Source of the DNA: Ignavibacteria bacterium
Lineage (GTDB): Bacteria > Bacteroidota > Ignavibacteria > OLB7
Direction: 5' to 3'
Assembly: GCA_020635205.1 (NCBI GenBank)
Contig: JACKAE010000001.1
Coordinates: 930,001-994,000 of the forward strand
Length of the DNA stretch: 64,000 nt
Position numbers and translations under genes: made by a program. Below the pieces are notes generated by a model that was given only the letters and a program-made list of their open reading frames with translations, ran no database searches and was not told the DNA's origin. Below are positions 45,093 through 53,179 of the stretch, piece after piece (within the stretch, counting starts at the first letter, position 1; each line of letters starts with the position of its first letter).

Positions 45093-45222
45093 CGTATAGT
45101 GTATGCGTTCTTAGAGCGTAAAGTGCAGGGGTGAAGTTCTCTCCTGCACAGTCTCTATTTACGGATAGACTTCTAACTTAAATAACTCAAACAGATACGG
45201 TTCATAATTCCGGAGAATATCA

Positions 45223-45471
45223 ATGGCAGCAGACGTTGAGGCAAAAGTCAAGGAAATTATCGTCAACAAACTCGGCGTTGAAGAATCGCAGGTCACAGAG
45301 AATGCGTCGTTCATCAACGATTTGGGTGCTGATTCGCTCGACACAGTCGAACTGATTATGGAGTTCGAGAAGACCTTCGATGTAACAATCGAGGACGAGG
45401 AAGCAGAGAAAATTCAGACGGTGGGTGACGCCGTAACCTACCTTTCGGCGAACGCCGGGGGCGAGGGATAA
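45223..45471 (+). CDS. acpP: Acyl carrier protein
   Basis: 82 residues, acidic. The phosphopantetheine attachment serine is S38 in LGADSLDTVEL; helices II and III (EFEKTFDVTIEDEEAEKI) are typical of AcpP. It carries growing acyl chains. It lies 130 bases after fabG and is followed by a hairpin that may reduce readthrough into fabF, consistent with the high ACP level cells need. Confidence 0.97.
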   Translation: MAADVEAKVKEIIVNKLGVEESQVTENASFINDLGADSLDTVELIMEFEKTFDVTIEDEEAEKIQTVGDAVTYLSANAGGEG

Positions 45472-45539
45472 AGACGCCGGATTTCTGTGACTATCGTTGC
45501 GGTACACCTTCTGTACCCGACGATACTCATCTACGAGCT

Positions 45540-45580
45540 GCCCGGTCTGTCGTCGCCCAACGACGCGCAGACCGGGCTTT
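45540..45580 (+). terminator. Hairpin terminator or attenuator between acpP and fabF
   Basis: GCCCGGTCTG (45540-45549) pairs perfectly with CAGACCGGGC (45568-45577) around an 18-base loop that itself contains CGTCG/CGACG; TTTCTCG follows. The T-run is short, so termination may be partial. Confidence 0.75.
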
Positions 45581-45686
45581 CTCGATTTCCCGACAAAAGG
45601 GTTCAGCAGAAGATTTTTTTGACTATACCAACAGCTCCGTTCGTATCTGGAGTAAGTAGAGAGTACGGAACATTCTTATTTCTATC

Positions 45687-46943
45687 ATGAGTAGTAATAC
45701 AGGGCGCAGGAGGGTGGTGATTACCGGCATGGGTGCAGTAACGCCAATCGGGAACTCTATTGAAGAGTACTGGAATGCGTTGATTGCCGGAAAGAGTGGT
45801 GCTGATCTGATCACACGATTCGACCCAGAGCTACACACAACAAAATTTGCTTGCGAGGTTAAGAACTTCGATGCTGAGGCGAGGCTCGACCGTAAGACTG
45901 TAGGCCGTACTGACCTTTTTACGCAGTATGCACTGGCCGCAGCCGACGAGGCAATGACGATGGCTGGTCTGAATCTGGAAAACGTTCCTTCGGATAGAAC
46001 AGGTGTTGTTTTTGGCAGTGGCATCGGAGGGATGTGGACATATCACGAACAGTTCCGATCCTACATGGAAGGGGGACCTCGTCGTATCAGTCCATTCTTT
46101 ATTCCAATGTTGATTGCCGACATTGCCGCCGGGCAAATCTCGATGCGCTATAACCTTCGCGGTCCAAACTATGCTACTACATCGGCCTGCTCTACAAGTT
46201 CGCACGCAATTGCTGACGCCTTTATTCTGATTCAACGGGGTGATGCCGACATAATGGTGACCGGGGGATCGGAGGCAGTGGTGACACCGATGGCAATCGG
46301 TGGGTTCAACTCAATGAAAGCCCTCTCTACGCGGAACGATTCACCACAGACTGCCAGCCGACCTTACGACAAGGGACGGGATGGATTTGTTTTAGGTGAG
46401 GGAGGGGGTGTTGTAGTGTTGGAGACATTGGAGAGAGCGGTTGACCGCGGGGCAACGATATATGGCGAGATTGTTGGAATTGGTCTTTCCGGGGATGCCT
46501 ACCACTTGACTGCTCCACATCCTGAGGGAGAGGGGGCACATCGTTCGATGGCGCAGGCTGTACGGGATGCTGGAGTGGAGTTGACCGACATTGACTACAT
46601 CAACGTTCACGGTACTTCTACACCACTTGGTGACATTGCCGAAGTGAAGGGAATTCGGTCGCTCTTTGGAGACCATGCCGACAAACTGCTTATCAGTGCA
46701 ACGAAGTCGATGACCGGTCACCTGTTGGGGGCAGCCGGAGCAGTCGAGGCTATTGCCACAATCCTCTCGTTGCGGAATGGCATCGTCCACCCAACAATCA
46801 ACAACGAAGACCCTGATCCGGAGATTACTATCGACTTCGTACCCAACAAGGCAAGAGAGGCAGACCTGACCTATGCTATCAGCAATACGTTTGGTTTTGG
46901 TGGACACAATGCCTCACTCTGCTTCAAAAAATTTGAGGAGTAG
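45687..46943 (+). CDS. fabF: Beta-ketoacyl-ACP synthase II FabF
   Basis: 418 residues. The Cys-His-His triad is C168 (TSACSTSSHA), H308 (NVHGTSTPLGD) and H345 (TGHLLGAAG). RVVITGMGAVTPIGN and the C-terminal NTFGFGGHNASL are typical. It elongates acyl-ACP with malonyl-ACP. Forms the cluster plsX-fabH-fabD-fabG-acpP-fabF-rnc. Confidence 0.97.
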   Translation: MSSNTGRRRVVITGMGAVTPIGNSIEEYWNALIAGKSGADLITRFDPELHTTKFACEVKNFDAEARLDRKTVGRTDLFTQYALAAADEAMTMAGLNLENVPSDRTGVVFGSGIGGMWTYHEQFRSYMEGGPRRISPFFIPMLIADIAAGQISMRYNLRGPNYATTSACSTSSHAIADAFILIQRGDADIMVTGGSEAVVTPMAIGGFNSMKALSTRNDSPQTASRPYDKGRDGFVLGEGGGVVVLETLERAVDRGATIYGEIVGIGLSGDAYHLTAPHPEGEGAHRSMAQAVRDAGVELTDIDYINVHGTSTPLGDIAEVKGIRSLFGDHADKLLISATKSMTGHLLGAAGAVEAIATILSLRNGIVHPTINNEDPDPEITIDFVPNKAREADLTYAISNTFGFGGHNASLCFKKFEE

Positions 46944-46982
46944 TTTCTCCTCGCTATCACTACCTACAAATATCTGACTATC

Positions 46983-47840
46983 GTGAACGCAGCAGGAAGC
47001 CTTCGCCAGCTAATCGGTAAGCTCTTCAGTAAAGAGGGGGAGTTCAGTGGTGACCCATTTTCTGATCGCTTACCGGTGATCGAAGCAGATGAACGGCTTC
47101 TTTCGGATGAACGGCTTCGGCAGTTGGAAGAGGCGATCGATTATCAGGTGAAAGACCGACGCTGTTTTGTGCAGGCTCTTACCCACCGCAGTTATCTTCA
47201 AATCTCCGAAGGGGAAAATACGCGAAGCAACGAGCGGCTTGAGTTCCTTGGTGATTCGATCCTCAACATGTTGATTGGCGAGTTCCTCTTCCGTCACTAT
47301 ACTGAGGTTGAGGAGGGAGATCTAACCAAGTTGCGGAGTCGGCTGGTGAACAAGAAGGCATTGATCTTAGGGGCGAGAGAAGTAGGGCTGGAAGGTTTTG
47401 TAATGCTCAACACTTCGGCGGAGCAGTCGCTGAAGCAGGGGAACCAGGCGATCTTGGCCGATGCTTTCGAAGCAATTGTGGCTGCAATCTATCTGGACTG
47501 TGGAATGAAGTTGAGGCCAGTGAAGAAGTTCCTCTCCCGAACACTCTTGCAGCCAGATATTTTTGAAGAGATTCTGAGCGTCGACGAAAACTATAAGAGT
47601 GCTCTCTTAGAAATGGCGCAGGGCGAAGGGCACGAAGCTCCCCGCTACGAAGTGATTGGTGAGGAGGGGCCTGACCACGAACGACTCTTTACTGTAGAAG
47701 TAAGCGTAAGTGGGAAGGTTCTCGGAACAGGTTCTGGGCGAAGCAAGAAAAAGGCGGAGCAGGAGGCTGCAAGGGTAGGAGTGGAGAAGTTTGCTGAAGC
47801 GATTGGTGAGGAGAAGGAGAACACGCCAGACGAAGAGTGA
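46983..47840 (+). CDS. rnc: Ribonuclease III
   Basis: 285 residues from GTG 46983. The RNase III signature NERLEFLGD (83-91) with catalytic acidic residues E87 and D91 is present, followed by a second acidic motif (ILADAFEAIVAAIYLD). A double-stranded RNA-binding domain covers about 200-275 (KSALLEMAQGEGHEAPRYEV ending SKKKAEQEAARVGVEKF). It processes rRNA precursors and other duplex RNAs. Last gene of the cluster, as is common. Confidence 0.96.
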   Translation: MNAAGSLRQLIGKLFSKEGEFSGDPFSDRLPVIEADERLLSDERLRQLEEAIDYQVKDRRCFVQALTHRSYLQISEGENTRSNERLEFLGDSILNMLIGEFLFRHYTEVEEGDLTKLRSRLVNKKALILGAREVGLEGFVMLNTSAEQSLKQGNQAILADAFEAIVAAIYLDCGMKLRPVKKFLSRTLLQPDIFEEILSVDENYKSALLEMAQGEGHEAPRYEVIGEEGPDHERLFTVEVSVSGKVLGTGSGRSKKKAEQEAARVGVEKFAEAIGEEKENTPDEE

Positions 47841-48182
47841 CATTTGCAGCCTTGTCGCATCTTTCTACCCTACCCTCTCATCAGTTCTACTCTTTGGTGC
47901 AAAAAACCGTCAAGCCATTTTCTCGTACCAGCAACTCAAGTACTTCGGGAGTTGTGCAGTCGTGAAAACTTCGCTTTGTCGCACTAAACCAAGAGCCAAC
48001 GTAGGGCTCTCCCTCATCGTACATCGTAGTATGGCATCGAGGGATTACTTGCAGTGTGTTAGTATTGCAAGTTCAGAAGAAGCGACTCTACCACAACTCA
48101 GCGGCCGACTCTATACACTCCCGACTCATACACTCTACCAACTCTCAACTCTACGAACTCTATACACTATCCCACTCGTATA
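47841..48182. other. Non-coding spacer with ACTCTC-type low-complexity DNA
   Basis: Between rnc and the T9SS gene. From about 48100 it contains ACTCTATACACTCCCGACTC, ACTCTACCAACTCTCAACTC and TACGAACTCTATACACTATC in succession, the opposite-strand form of GAGAGT/GAGTTG strings seen near 63436-63500. No ORF supported and no terminator for rnc identified. Confidence 0.6.
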
Positions 48183-48183
48183 C

Positions 48184-48221
48184 AAAAAAAACACCCTCTC
48201 CCGCATTCAAGCGAGAGAGGG
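48184..48221 (-). terminator. Rho-independent terminator of the Cys-rich T9SS gene
   Basis: On the minus strand GCGAGAGAGGG complement (48211-48221) pairs with 48194-48204 (one mismatch) around a six-base loop, followed by seven T (plus-strand A-run 48184-48190). It lies 46 bases beyond the stop. Confidence 0.88.
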
Positions 48222-48266
48222 CATCGTTGTCGTTTATTCCTCCCCTTGCGAGGAGATGATGTCGAT

Positions 48267-51200
48267 TTACTTCGTGACTGTCAACGTCCGAGTTTCGGTT
48301 CCTGTTGGTGTCTGAAGTGTGAAGTAGTATGTGCCGCTCGGCAGATCAGAAACTTCGAAGCTGACCACATGTGATCCAGCCTCAAGCATTTCGCTGTCGA
48401 ACAACTTCGTGATCTCTTTGCCCAGAGCATCCCGTACAACCAGTGTTACCTTCTCGCTCTGAGTCATCTGAAGGCTCAGGCTTGCCGTTCCCGTTGCAGG
48501 GTTTGGCCAGACATGTCCCATCTGGCTAATCGAGTTTAAAGATCCACCAGCGTGACCAACTGAGGAAATCTCCTCTAAGTTCAGCACACCTCGGCTGACC
48601 TCTTCGTCCGATCCGTTCAGTGTTGTGTACTCGATCACTGGTGGATACTCACCATTGCTGGCAATCGTTACGTAGATCGGCTTCCGTTCCGCACCAGGCT
48701 GAAGCTGCACTGTTCCCTCGGCGGCTTCACTGATGTAAGCACGTCCACGTTCACCGTTCACACCAAAGCGGAGCAATGCCTCGGTTGCGCGGGAGGTTGG
48801 ACCAACAGCTAAGAACTCCATACCATCCGATGCGGTCAAACGGAGACCGGAGAGAGCCTCACCAGTCTTGTTTGTGTTTCGCACGTGGAGTGCATAGGTC
48901 TTCACCGTTTTACCCGAGATTTCTGCACTGACGGCGGTAACGTTGTCGCCACCGGTTGAACCACTTTTGCGGAGCGTCACAGTCACCGGAATTTCCAGTG
49001 GTTGTCCCGGCAGCAAGTCGGTTTCGTAGCTCAGCAGCAGGAAGTGCTCCAAGCTCGTCCGGTTCCCCAGATTAGCATACTGAATATTCAGGTTCAGTTG
49101 CTCCCCAGCTGTGGCGTTGATATCTCCCATTGCGATCCCAATGTCGGTCGTAAAGGTGTACTTGCCGTCAGCATCTGTGACTCCTGCAATAGCAACGTTG
49201 TCGCCCGCTTGGATTGACAGACCAGTGAATGTGACTTTGCCAAATTCCTCCTCAGGAAGTTCTGGCAGTATCATTGTAATCGAGCCACTGTTCTGTCCTG
49301 TGAGTGTGCCGGAGATTGATCCATCTCCTCCCTGTGTTGCACTCCCTTTCTCTATCTGCGAACCTGTACCGTTTCCTCCGAAGAAGTTACGTCGGATAGT
49401 GGTGTAGCAGACAATCGTGTCGCAGGTACGGCACTCAGCATCTGTAAAGCGCCAGCGGATGCAGAAGCGGAGAGTGTCCGTTCTCGCGTTTGGAGCCATT
49501 GGTGGGAAGCGGAACCAGTTCAACGAGAATGCAGGTGCATTCATGTTTACTCCTGCTGGGTTTGTCCAGATAATCTCTTGGCCAAATCCCGGCGGAGTTA
49601 CTGTTCCAACACCGAACGGGTTAAGCAGAAGACCATTGACAGCATAGCCGTAGGCTGGCTGGCCGTTTACTGTTGAGTAAACCAGCGTAGCCGATGCTTT
49701 CTTGATTGCCGCCGGGCCAGCACCAACCAGACCGATAACACCGGTGAACCCATTCTGGGCAGCAACAGCGCGGGACTGATTGATAACAATGTTAAATCCG
49801 TCGCAACACTCTCTGCCGACAGGTTTGCACTCTGGCAACTTGATCTCGATCCGCTGATCGCAGCAAACGTCGATCAAGTCAGCACAGTTCAGGCCGTTAA
49901 GTACAAGTGTTCCCGGCGCTGCTCCGGTGATACGGACGCAAATCCGTGGTGAGAGACCACCCGGTTGAATTGGACGGTCGAACACCGTGTAGTTTGGTGA
50001 GATCGTTACTCGTCCACCAGCCGAATTCTGTAGTGGATCGAGGGAGAAACCTCCCATGTTCCAGTTCGCTTGGTTGCGAACGTTGAAGCACCAAATGTAG
50101 CCTCCCGTTGAGTCGCAGAGGATTTCCTGCTCTACAAGCTCAAAGCAACCTTCCTCGCACTTCGGAAGAACAAGCTCCACGCGCTGTTCGCAGCAGATCG
50201 TTGAGTCTAAGATATTTAGGGTATCCCGTCCTCCGGCTGAATTGTTATCCCCCACGCGGCAGATAAGAACTCCGAATGCTGTTGCTCCCGGTTGACCGTA
50301 AAGGGTAACGCAGGCGCGACCTGTTCCTCCCGGCTGTACTGGATTTATGCTAACAACCGAGTTGCCAACTCGAACCTGGTTAACTGTGAAGTTTGTCAAG
50401 TTCCGGAAGCTGAAACACCAGAGATAGGAGATTGCGCCATTCTCGCGTTGGCACTCAATCTGCTGCTCGATAATGTCGAAACACTTATTGGTTGGTTCGC
50501 ACTTTGGAAGCGTTACTTCTACGCGAGTATCACAGCAGGTGCGGGTGGTTGTTGTATCGACAAAACCATTTTCTCCACGCACAGAATCCTTGACGTTGCA
50601 GGCTAAAATTCCCACAGCAATTGTCGATCCCGGTTGTCCAGTGAGCGTAACGCAGACCCGACCGCTCGTTCCCGGTGGAATAGCGCCGACGTTCACCGTG
50701 TTGTTGCCAACCTGGATCGTATTGATCGTCATGTTGGAAATATTCTTGACAGTGAAGCACCAGGTGAAGGTTCCTTGTCCGTTCGGGGTAGGAGGTGTCT
50801 TACAGGCAATTTCCTGATTAGAAATGGTAATGCAGCCATCACCTGTTGTGTTCGAGCAGTCAAGCTCTAACGTGTCGGTGCAAACGATTCCTCGATCTCC
50901 CGAATACCAATTAATAATAACGGTGAAGGGGCGATTGGTCGGCGCTCCTAAATTTGAAGTGAAACAGACAACTGGGGCATCGGTTCGTGCCGGTAGGCCG
51001 TTCGCAAAGCTCCACGTTGCAGAGGTACTTGTGTTCGTGGTTGTGGCAGTCTGTGGGCCTGAGGCACTCTGAACAGAGTAGGTCTGCCCCACCACATTGA
51101 GAACTACTCGGTTAATAACAACGTCACGTTGTCCATTCTCGAAGACAAAGCGAAAACAGCAATTCTCGGTCACTTTTGCAGAGACGCCGATTGCATCGCA

Positions 51201-51314
51201 GAGTGTTTGGGCTGCACTCTCTTGCGGAAGCGCACTGAAGCCAATAATGAGAAGAGCCACACTACAGAGTAGTGATCGCCATCTTCGGCTCATATGTAGC
51301 GAAAGGTTTTGCAT
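48267..51314 (-). CDS. T9SS-exported Cys-rich repeat protein
   Basis: 1015 residues from ATG 51314, selected for GGAGGG upstream. A signal peptide is followed by a CDAIG...ENCCFRF segment and three repeats of about 105 residues. Each repeat begins [GK]-C-[IF]-x-[IL]-x-x-Q-E/Q-I-x-C, has a central W-C-F, then R-[VAI]-C-V, a single Cys, a CC pair, and closes E-V/L/I-x-LP-[KE]-C. A Gly/Asn-rich beta region and a type A T9SS domain (HVWPNPATGTASLSL, DLPSGTYYFTLQTP, TLTVTK) follow. The even Cys spacing suggests disulfides outside the cell. I recognise no named family for the repeat. Confidence 0.85.
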   Translation of the reverse strand: MQNLSLHMSRRWRSLLCSVALLIIGFSALPQESAAQTLCDAIGVSAKVTENCCFRFVFENGQRDVVINRVVLNVVGQTYSVQSASGPQTATTTNTSTSATWSFANGLPARTDAPVVCFTSNLGAPTNRPFTVIINWYSGDRGIVCTDTLELDCSNTTGDGCITISNQEIACKTPPTPNGQGTFTWCFTVKNISNMTINTIQVGNNTVNVGAIPPGTSGRVCVTLTGQPGSTIAVGILACNVKDSVRGENGFVDTTTTRTCCDTRVEVTLPKCEPTNKCFDIIEQQIECQRENGAISYLWCFSFRNLTNFTVNQVRVGNSVVSINPVQPGGTGRACVTLYGQPGATAFGVLICRVGDNNSAGGRDTLNILDSTICCEQRVELVLPKCEEGCFELVEQEILCDSTGGYIWCFNVRNQANWNMGGFSLDPLQNSAGGRVTISPNYTVFDRPIQPGGLSPRICVRITGAAPGTLVLNGLNCADLIDVCCDQRIEIKLPECKPVGRECCDGFNIVINQSRAVAAQNGFTGVIGLVGAGPAAIKKASATLVYSTVNGQPAYGYAVNGLLLNPFGVGTVTPPGFGQEIIWTNPAGVNMNAPAFSLNWFRFPPMAPNARTDTLRFCIRWRFTDAECRTCDTIVCYTTIRRNFFGGNGTGSQIEKGSATQGGDGSISGTLTGQNSGSITMILPELPEEEFGKVTFTGLSIQAGDNVAIAGVTDADGKYTFTTDIGIAMGDINATAGEQLNLNIQYANLGNRTSLEHFLLLSYETDLLPGQPLEIPVTVTLRKSGSTGGDNVTAVSAEISGKTVKTYALHVRNTNKTGEALSGLRLTASDGMEFLAVGPTSRATEALLRFGVNGERGRAYISEAAEGTVQLQPGAERKPIYVTIASNGEYPPVIEYTTLNGSDEEVSRGVLNLEEISSVGHAGGSLNSISQMGHVWPNPATGTASLSLQMTQSEKVTLVVRDALGKEITKLFDSEMLEAGSHVVSFEVSDLPSGTYYFTLQTPTGTETRTLTVTK

Positions 51315-51497
51315 TCTACCCTCCATGGTAAATATGTGATGAAACTGGAGACTGAAAATTCATTGTTGAGTAGGGGTTGTCCCTTTATGCGGTCGGTGAG
51401 ACCCAATAAGGGGAATTGAGTTACGGTAACGGAAAAAAAAATAAGGATTTGGATAACTGTAGAATCAGAGCCTCGCGAAAAAGGGGACTTCGGTAGA

Positions 51498-52181
51498 TTA
51501 ATAGTAGCGTTTAGAGGTGGAACGTGAGGCATTCGATCTACCCGACACTCCCTTCGCAATCAGACCCAACACAACCCCAGCAATAAATCCTCCTGCGTGG
51601 GCAGCATAGGCAATACCCCCAGTTGTCTGCTCGGTTCTGGCAACAGTGCCGACAGTTGCCAAGAATTGTTCTGCTGCCCAGAATCCAATCATCAACCAAG
51701 CTGGAACAGCAATGAGGGAGAAGAAGACCCAGACCATCACTCGGTTTTTGGGGAAGGAGACAATGTAGGCTCCGAGAACACCAGAGATTGCTCCTGATGC
51801 TCCAACACTTGGCACTGTTGATCCTTGATTCAACAAAATATGTGCGCCACTTGCTGCAAGACCAGTGATGAGATAAAATGCGAGGAACCACCAATGTCCC
51901 ATCTGATCTTCTACATTATCTCCGAAGACTTTCAAGAAGAGCATGTTGCCGATGATATGTCCCCACCCAGCATGGAGGAACATCGAACTGAAAAGAGCGT
52001 GGAGATCGTTCCCTACCATGATCTTTGCAGGGACTGCTCCATATTCCATGAGGAAGCGATTCAACCCATTATCACTAAGCGTTAGCTCGTATATGAAAGC
52101 CAACACGTTCAGGGTAATCAATCCATACGTAATGAATGGGAAGGTTGTAATCTCGTGGTTTTCGTCTCGAATTGGAAGCAT
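51498..52181 (-). CDS. Rhomboid-family intramembrane serine protease
   Basis: 227 residues with six or seven membrane helices. The catalytic dyad is S129 in VGASGAISG and H195 in AYAAHAGGFIAG; HAGWGHIIGNMLFL (70-83) is the conserved second-helix motif. It starts MLPIRDENH, typical of a family of bacterial rhomboids. It cleaves membrane proteins within or near the bilayer; substrates unknown. Nine bases upstream of its ATG lies an AATTCAAAA-family repeat. Confidence 0.93.
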   Translation of the reverse strand: MLPIRDENHEITTFPFITYGLITLNVLAFIYELTLSDNGLNRFLMEYGAVPAKIMVGNDLHALFSSMFLHAGWGHIIGNMLFLKVFGDNVEDQMGHWWFLAFYLITGLAASGAHILLNQGSTVPSVGASGAISGVLGAYIVSFPKNRVMVWVFFSLIAVPAWLMIGFWAAEQFLATVGTVARTEQTTGGIAYAAHAGGFIAGVVLGLIAKGVSGRSNASRSTSKRYY

Positions 52182-52189
52182 GTGAAGTC

Positions 52190-52220
52190 AATTCAAAATT
52201 CAAAATGAAAAATTCAAAAA
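52190..52220 (+). repeat. AATTCAAAA-family repeat, copy e
   Basis: AATTCAAAATTCAAAATG followed by AAAAATTCAAAAA, just upstream of the rhomboid start (gene on the other strand). Inverted partner at 53069-53103. Confidence 0.85.
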
Positions 52221-53068
52221 AGGAGGTCTGTTGGAACAGGTTTATAGCGTGTTGACAATCCCGATTCATAGAAGTGACGCACCGCTGGTGCTCCACGGCA
52301 AAGGTATCGTCGGATTCCTCACGCTCACGCACGAGGCTACCAACCGTCGGTCGCTCCGTGACGTAACAGAATCGTTACCGAAGAGCCGCAGCGCGGCGAA
52401 CCGTTGGTAGGCTGGAGCGGAAGCTCCGGGCAACGAGAGCCAACCGAGAGCGTAGCTCCAGAGGAGCGATCCTGCATCGTGGGGGATCAACTTATTGTTA
52501 ACTGTCAACATACCATAGGGAGAGAGTCTGTAAATCTCATTTCTTAGCTGGAGTTTATCCAAGTGGAATAGGAAAAAAGGAGCCGATAGCGTAGGCTTGG
52601 TCTGTTCAAAGACCAAGTTGAAGTCAGACCGATGCAAGCACTCCGTACGACGAGCTTCTTGTAAGTTCAGACAGTTATGCAGAGGTCTTCCGAAGCATCT
52701 CACCGGTGGAGAACTACCGCGCATGCCCCTTCCTTACCATTCCCTCCACTCTTCGCTTCGCCTTCGGCTATGCTCAGAGTGACAGTCTGGTTCCTGCACG
52801 ATTGTGCTCCATCGCTACCCAGCATTGTATTTCCCAAACAGCTTCTGAGAATCACCCTATACGAAAGTCAAGATAATAAGTCGTAGAATCTGTACAGCTA
52901 CTCCCCTCGCGTAGAATCTGTCGCAGGTAGCACCATAGAGGACGTTTTGCGTGTAGTAGAGAACTACGTCGACACTCTCCAGGATTGTCGAAATACTTCG
53001 ACCCCATTCTTTCGGAGCGCGTGTTCAGCCCCTCCCGCTGGTGTTTACCACCTCTTCTCTTCGTTTGT

Positions 53069-53103
53069 TAATTTTGAATTTTTACTTTTGAATTTTGAAT
53101 TGA
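53069..53103 (-). repeat. AATTCAAAA-family repeat, copy f (inverted)
   Basis: TAATTTTGAATTTTTACTTT followed by TGAATTTTGAATTGA; reverse complement of the AATTCAAAATTCAAAA pattern. It ends 77 bases before the DUF3160 start codon. Confidence 0.85.
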
Positions 53104-53179
53104 AACACCTGTTCTTCTCGTCGGTTATTTCCAGCATAGTAGGACTAAAACAGAACACGCATAAAATTGGAGAGATGTT

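Larger units (their letters stand above)
52182..53179. other. 1-kb non-coding region between divergent genes, flanked by inverted AT repeats
   Basis: No ORF with coding character in either strand. It is bounded by AATTCAAAA repeats in inverted orientation (52190-52220 and 53069-53103). Inside are repeat fragments: TGGAGCGGAAGCTCCGGG (near 52411, hairpin GGAGC/GCTCC), AGGAGCGATCCTGCATCG (near 52461), and a TGTCACTCTGAG-family piece (52749-52790). GTAGAATCTGT occurs twice (52883 and 52911). It looks like an accumulation site for repeats. Confidence 0.6.

Noticed and set aside
52266..52724. 152-residue ORF on the minus strand in the 1-kb spacer
   Set aside because: Composed of translated repeat fragments with no recognisable domain or start signal.
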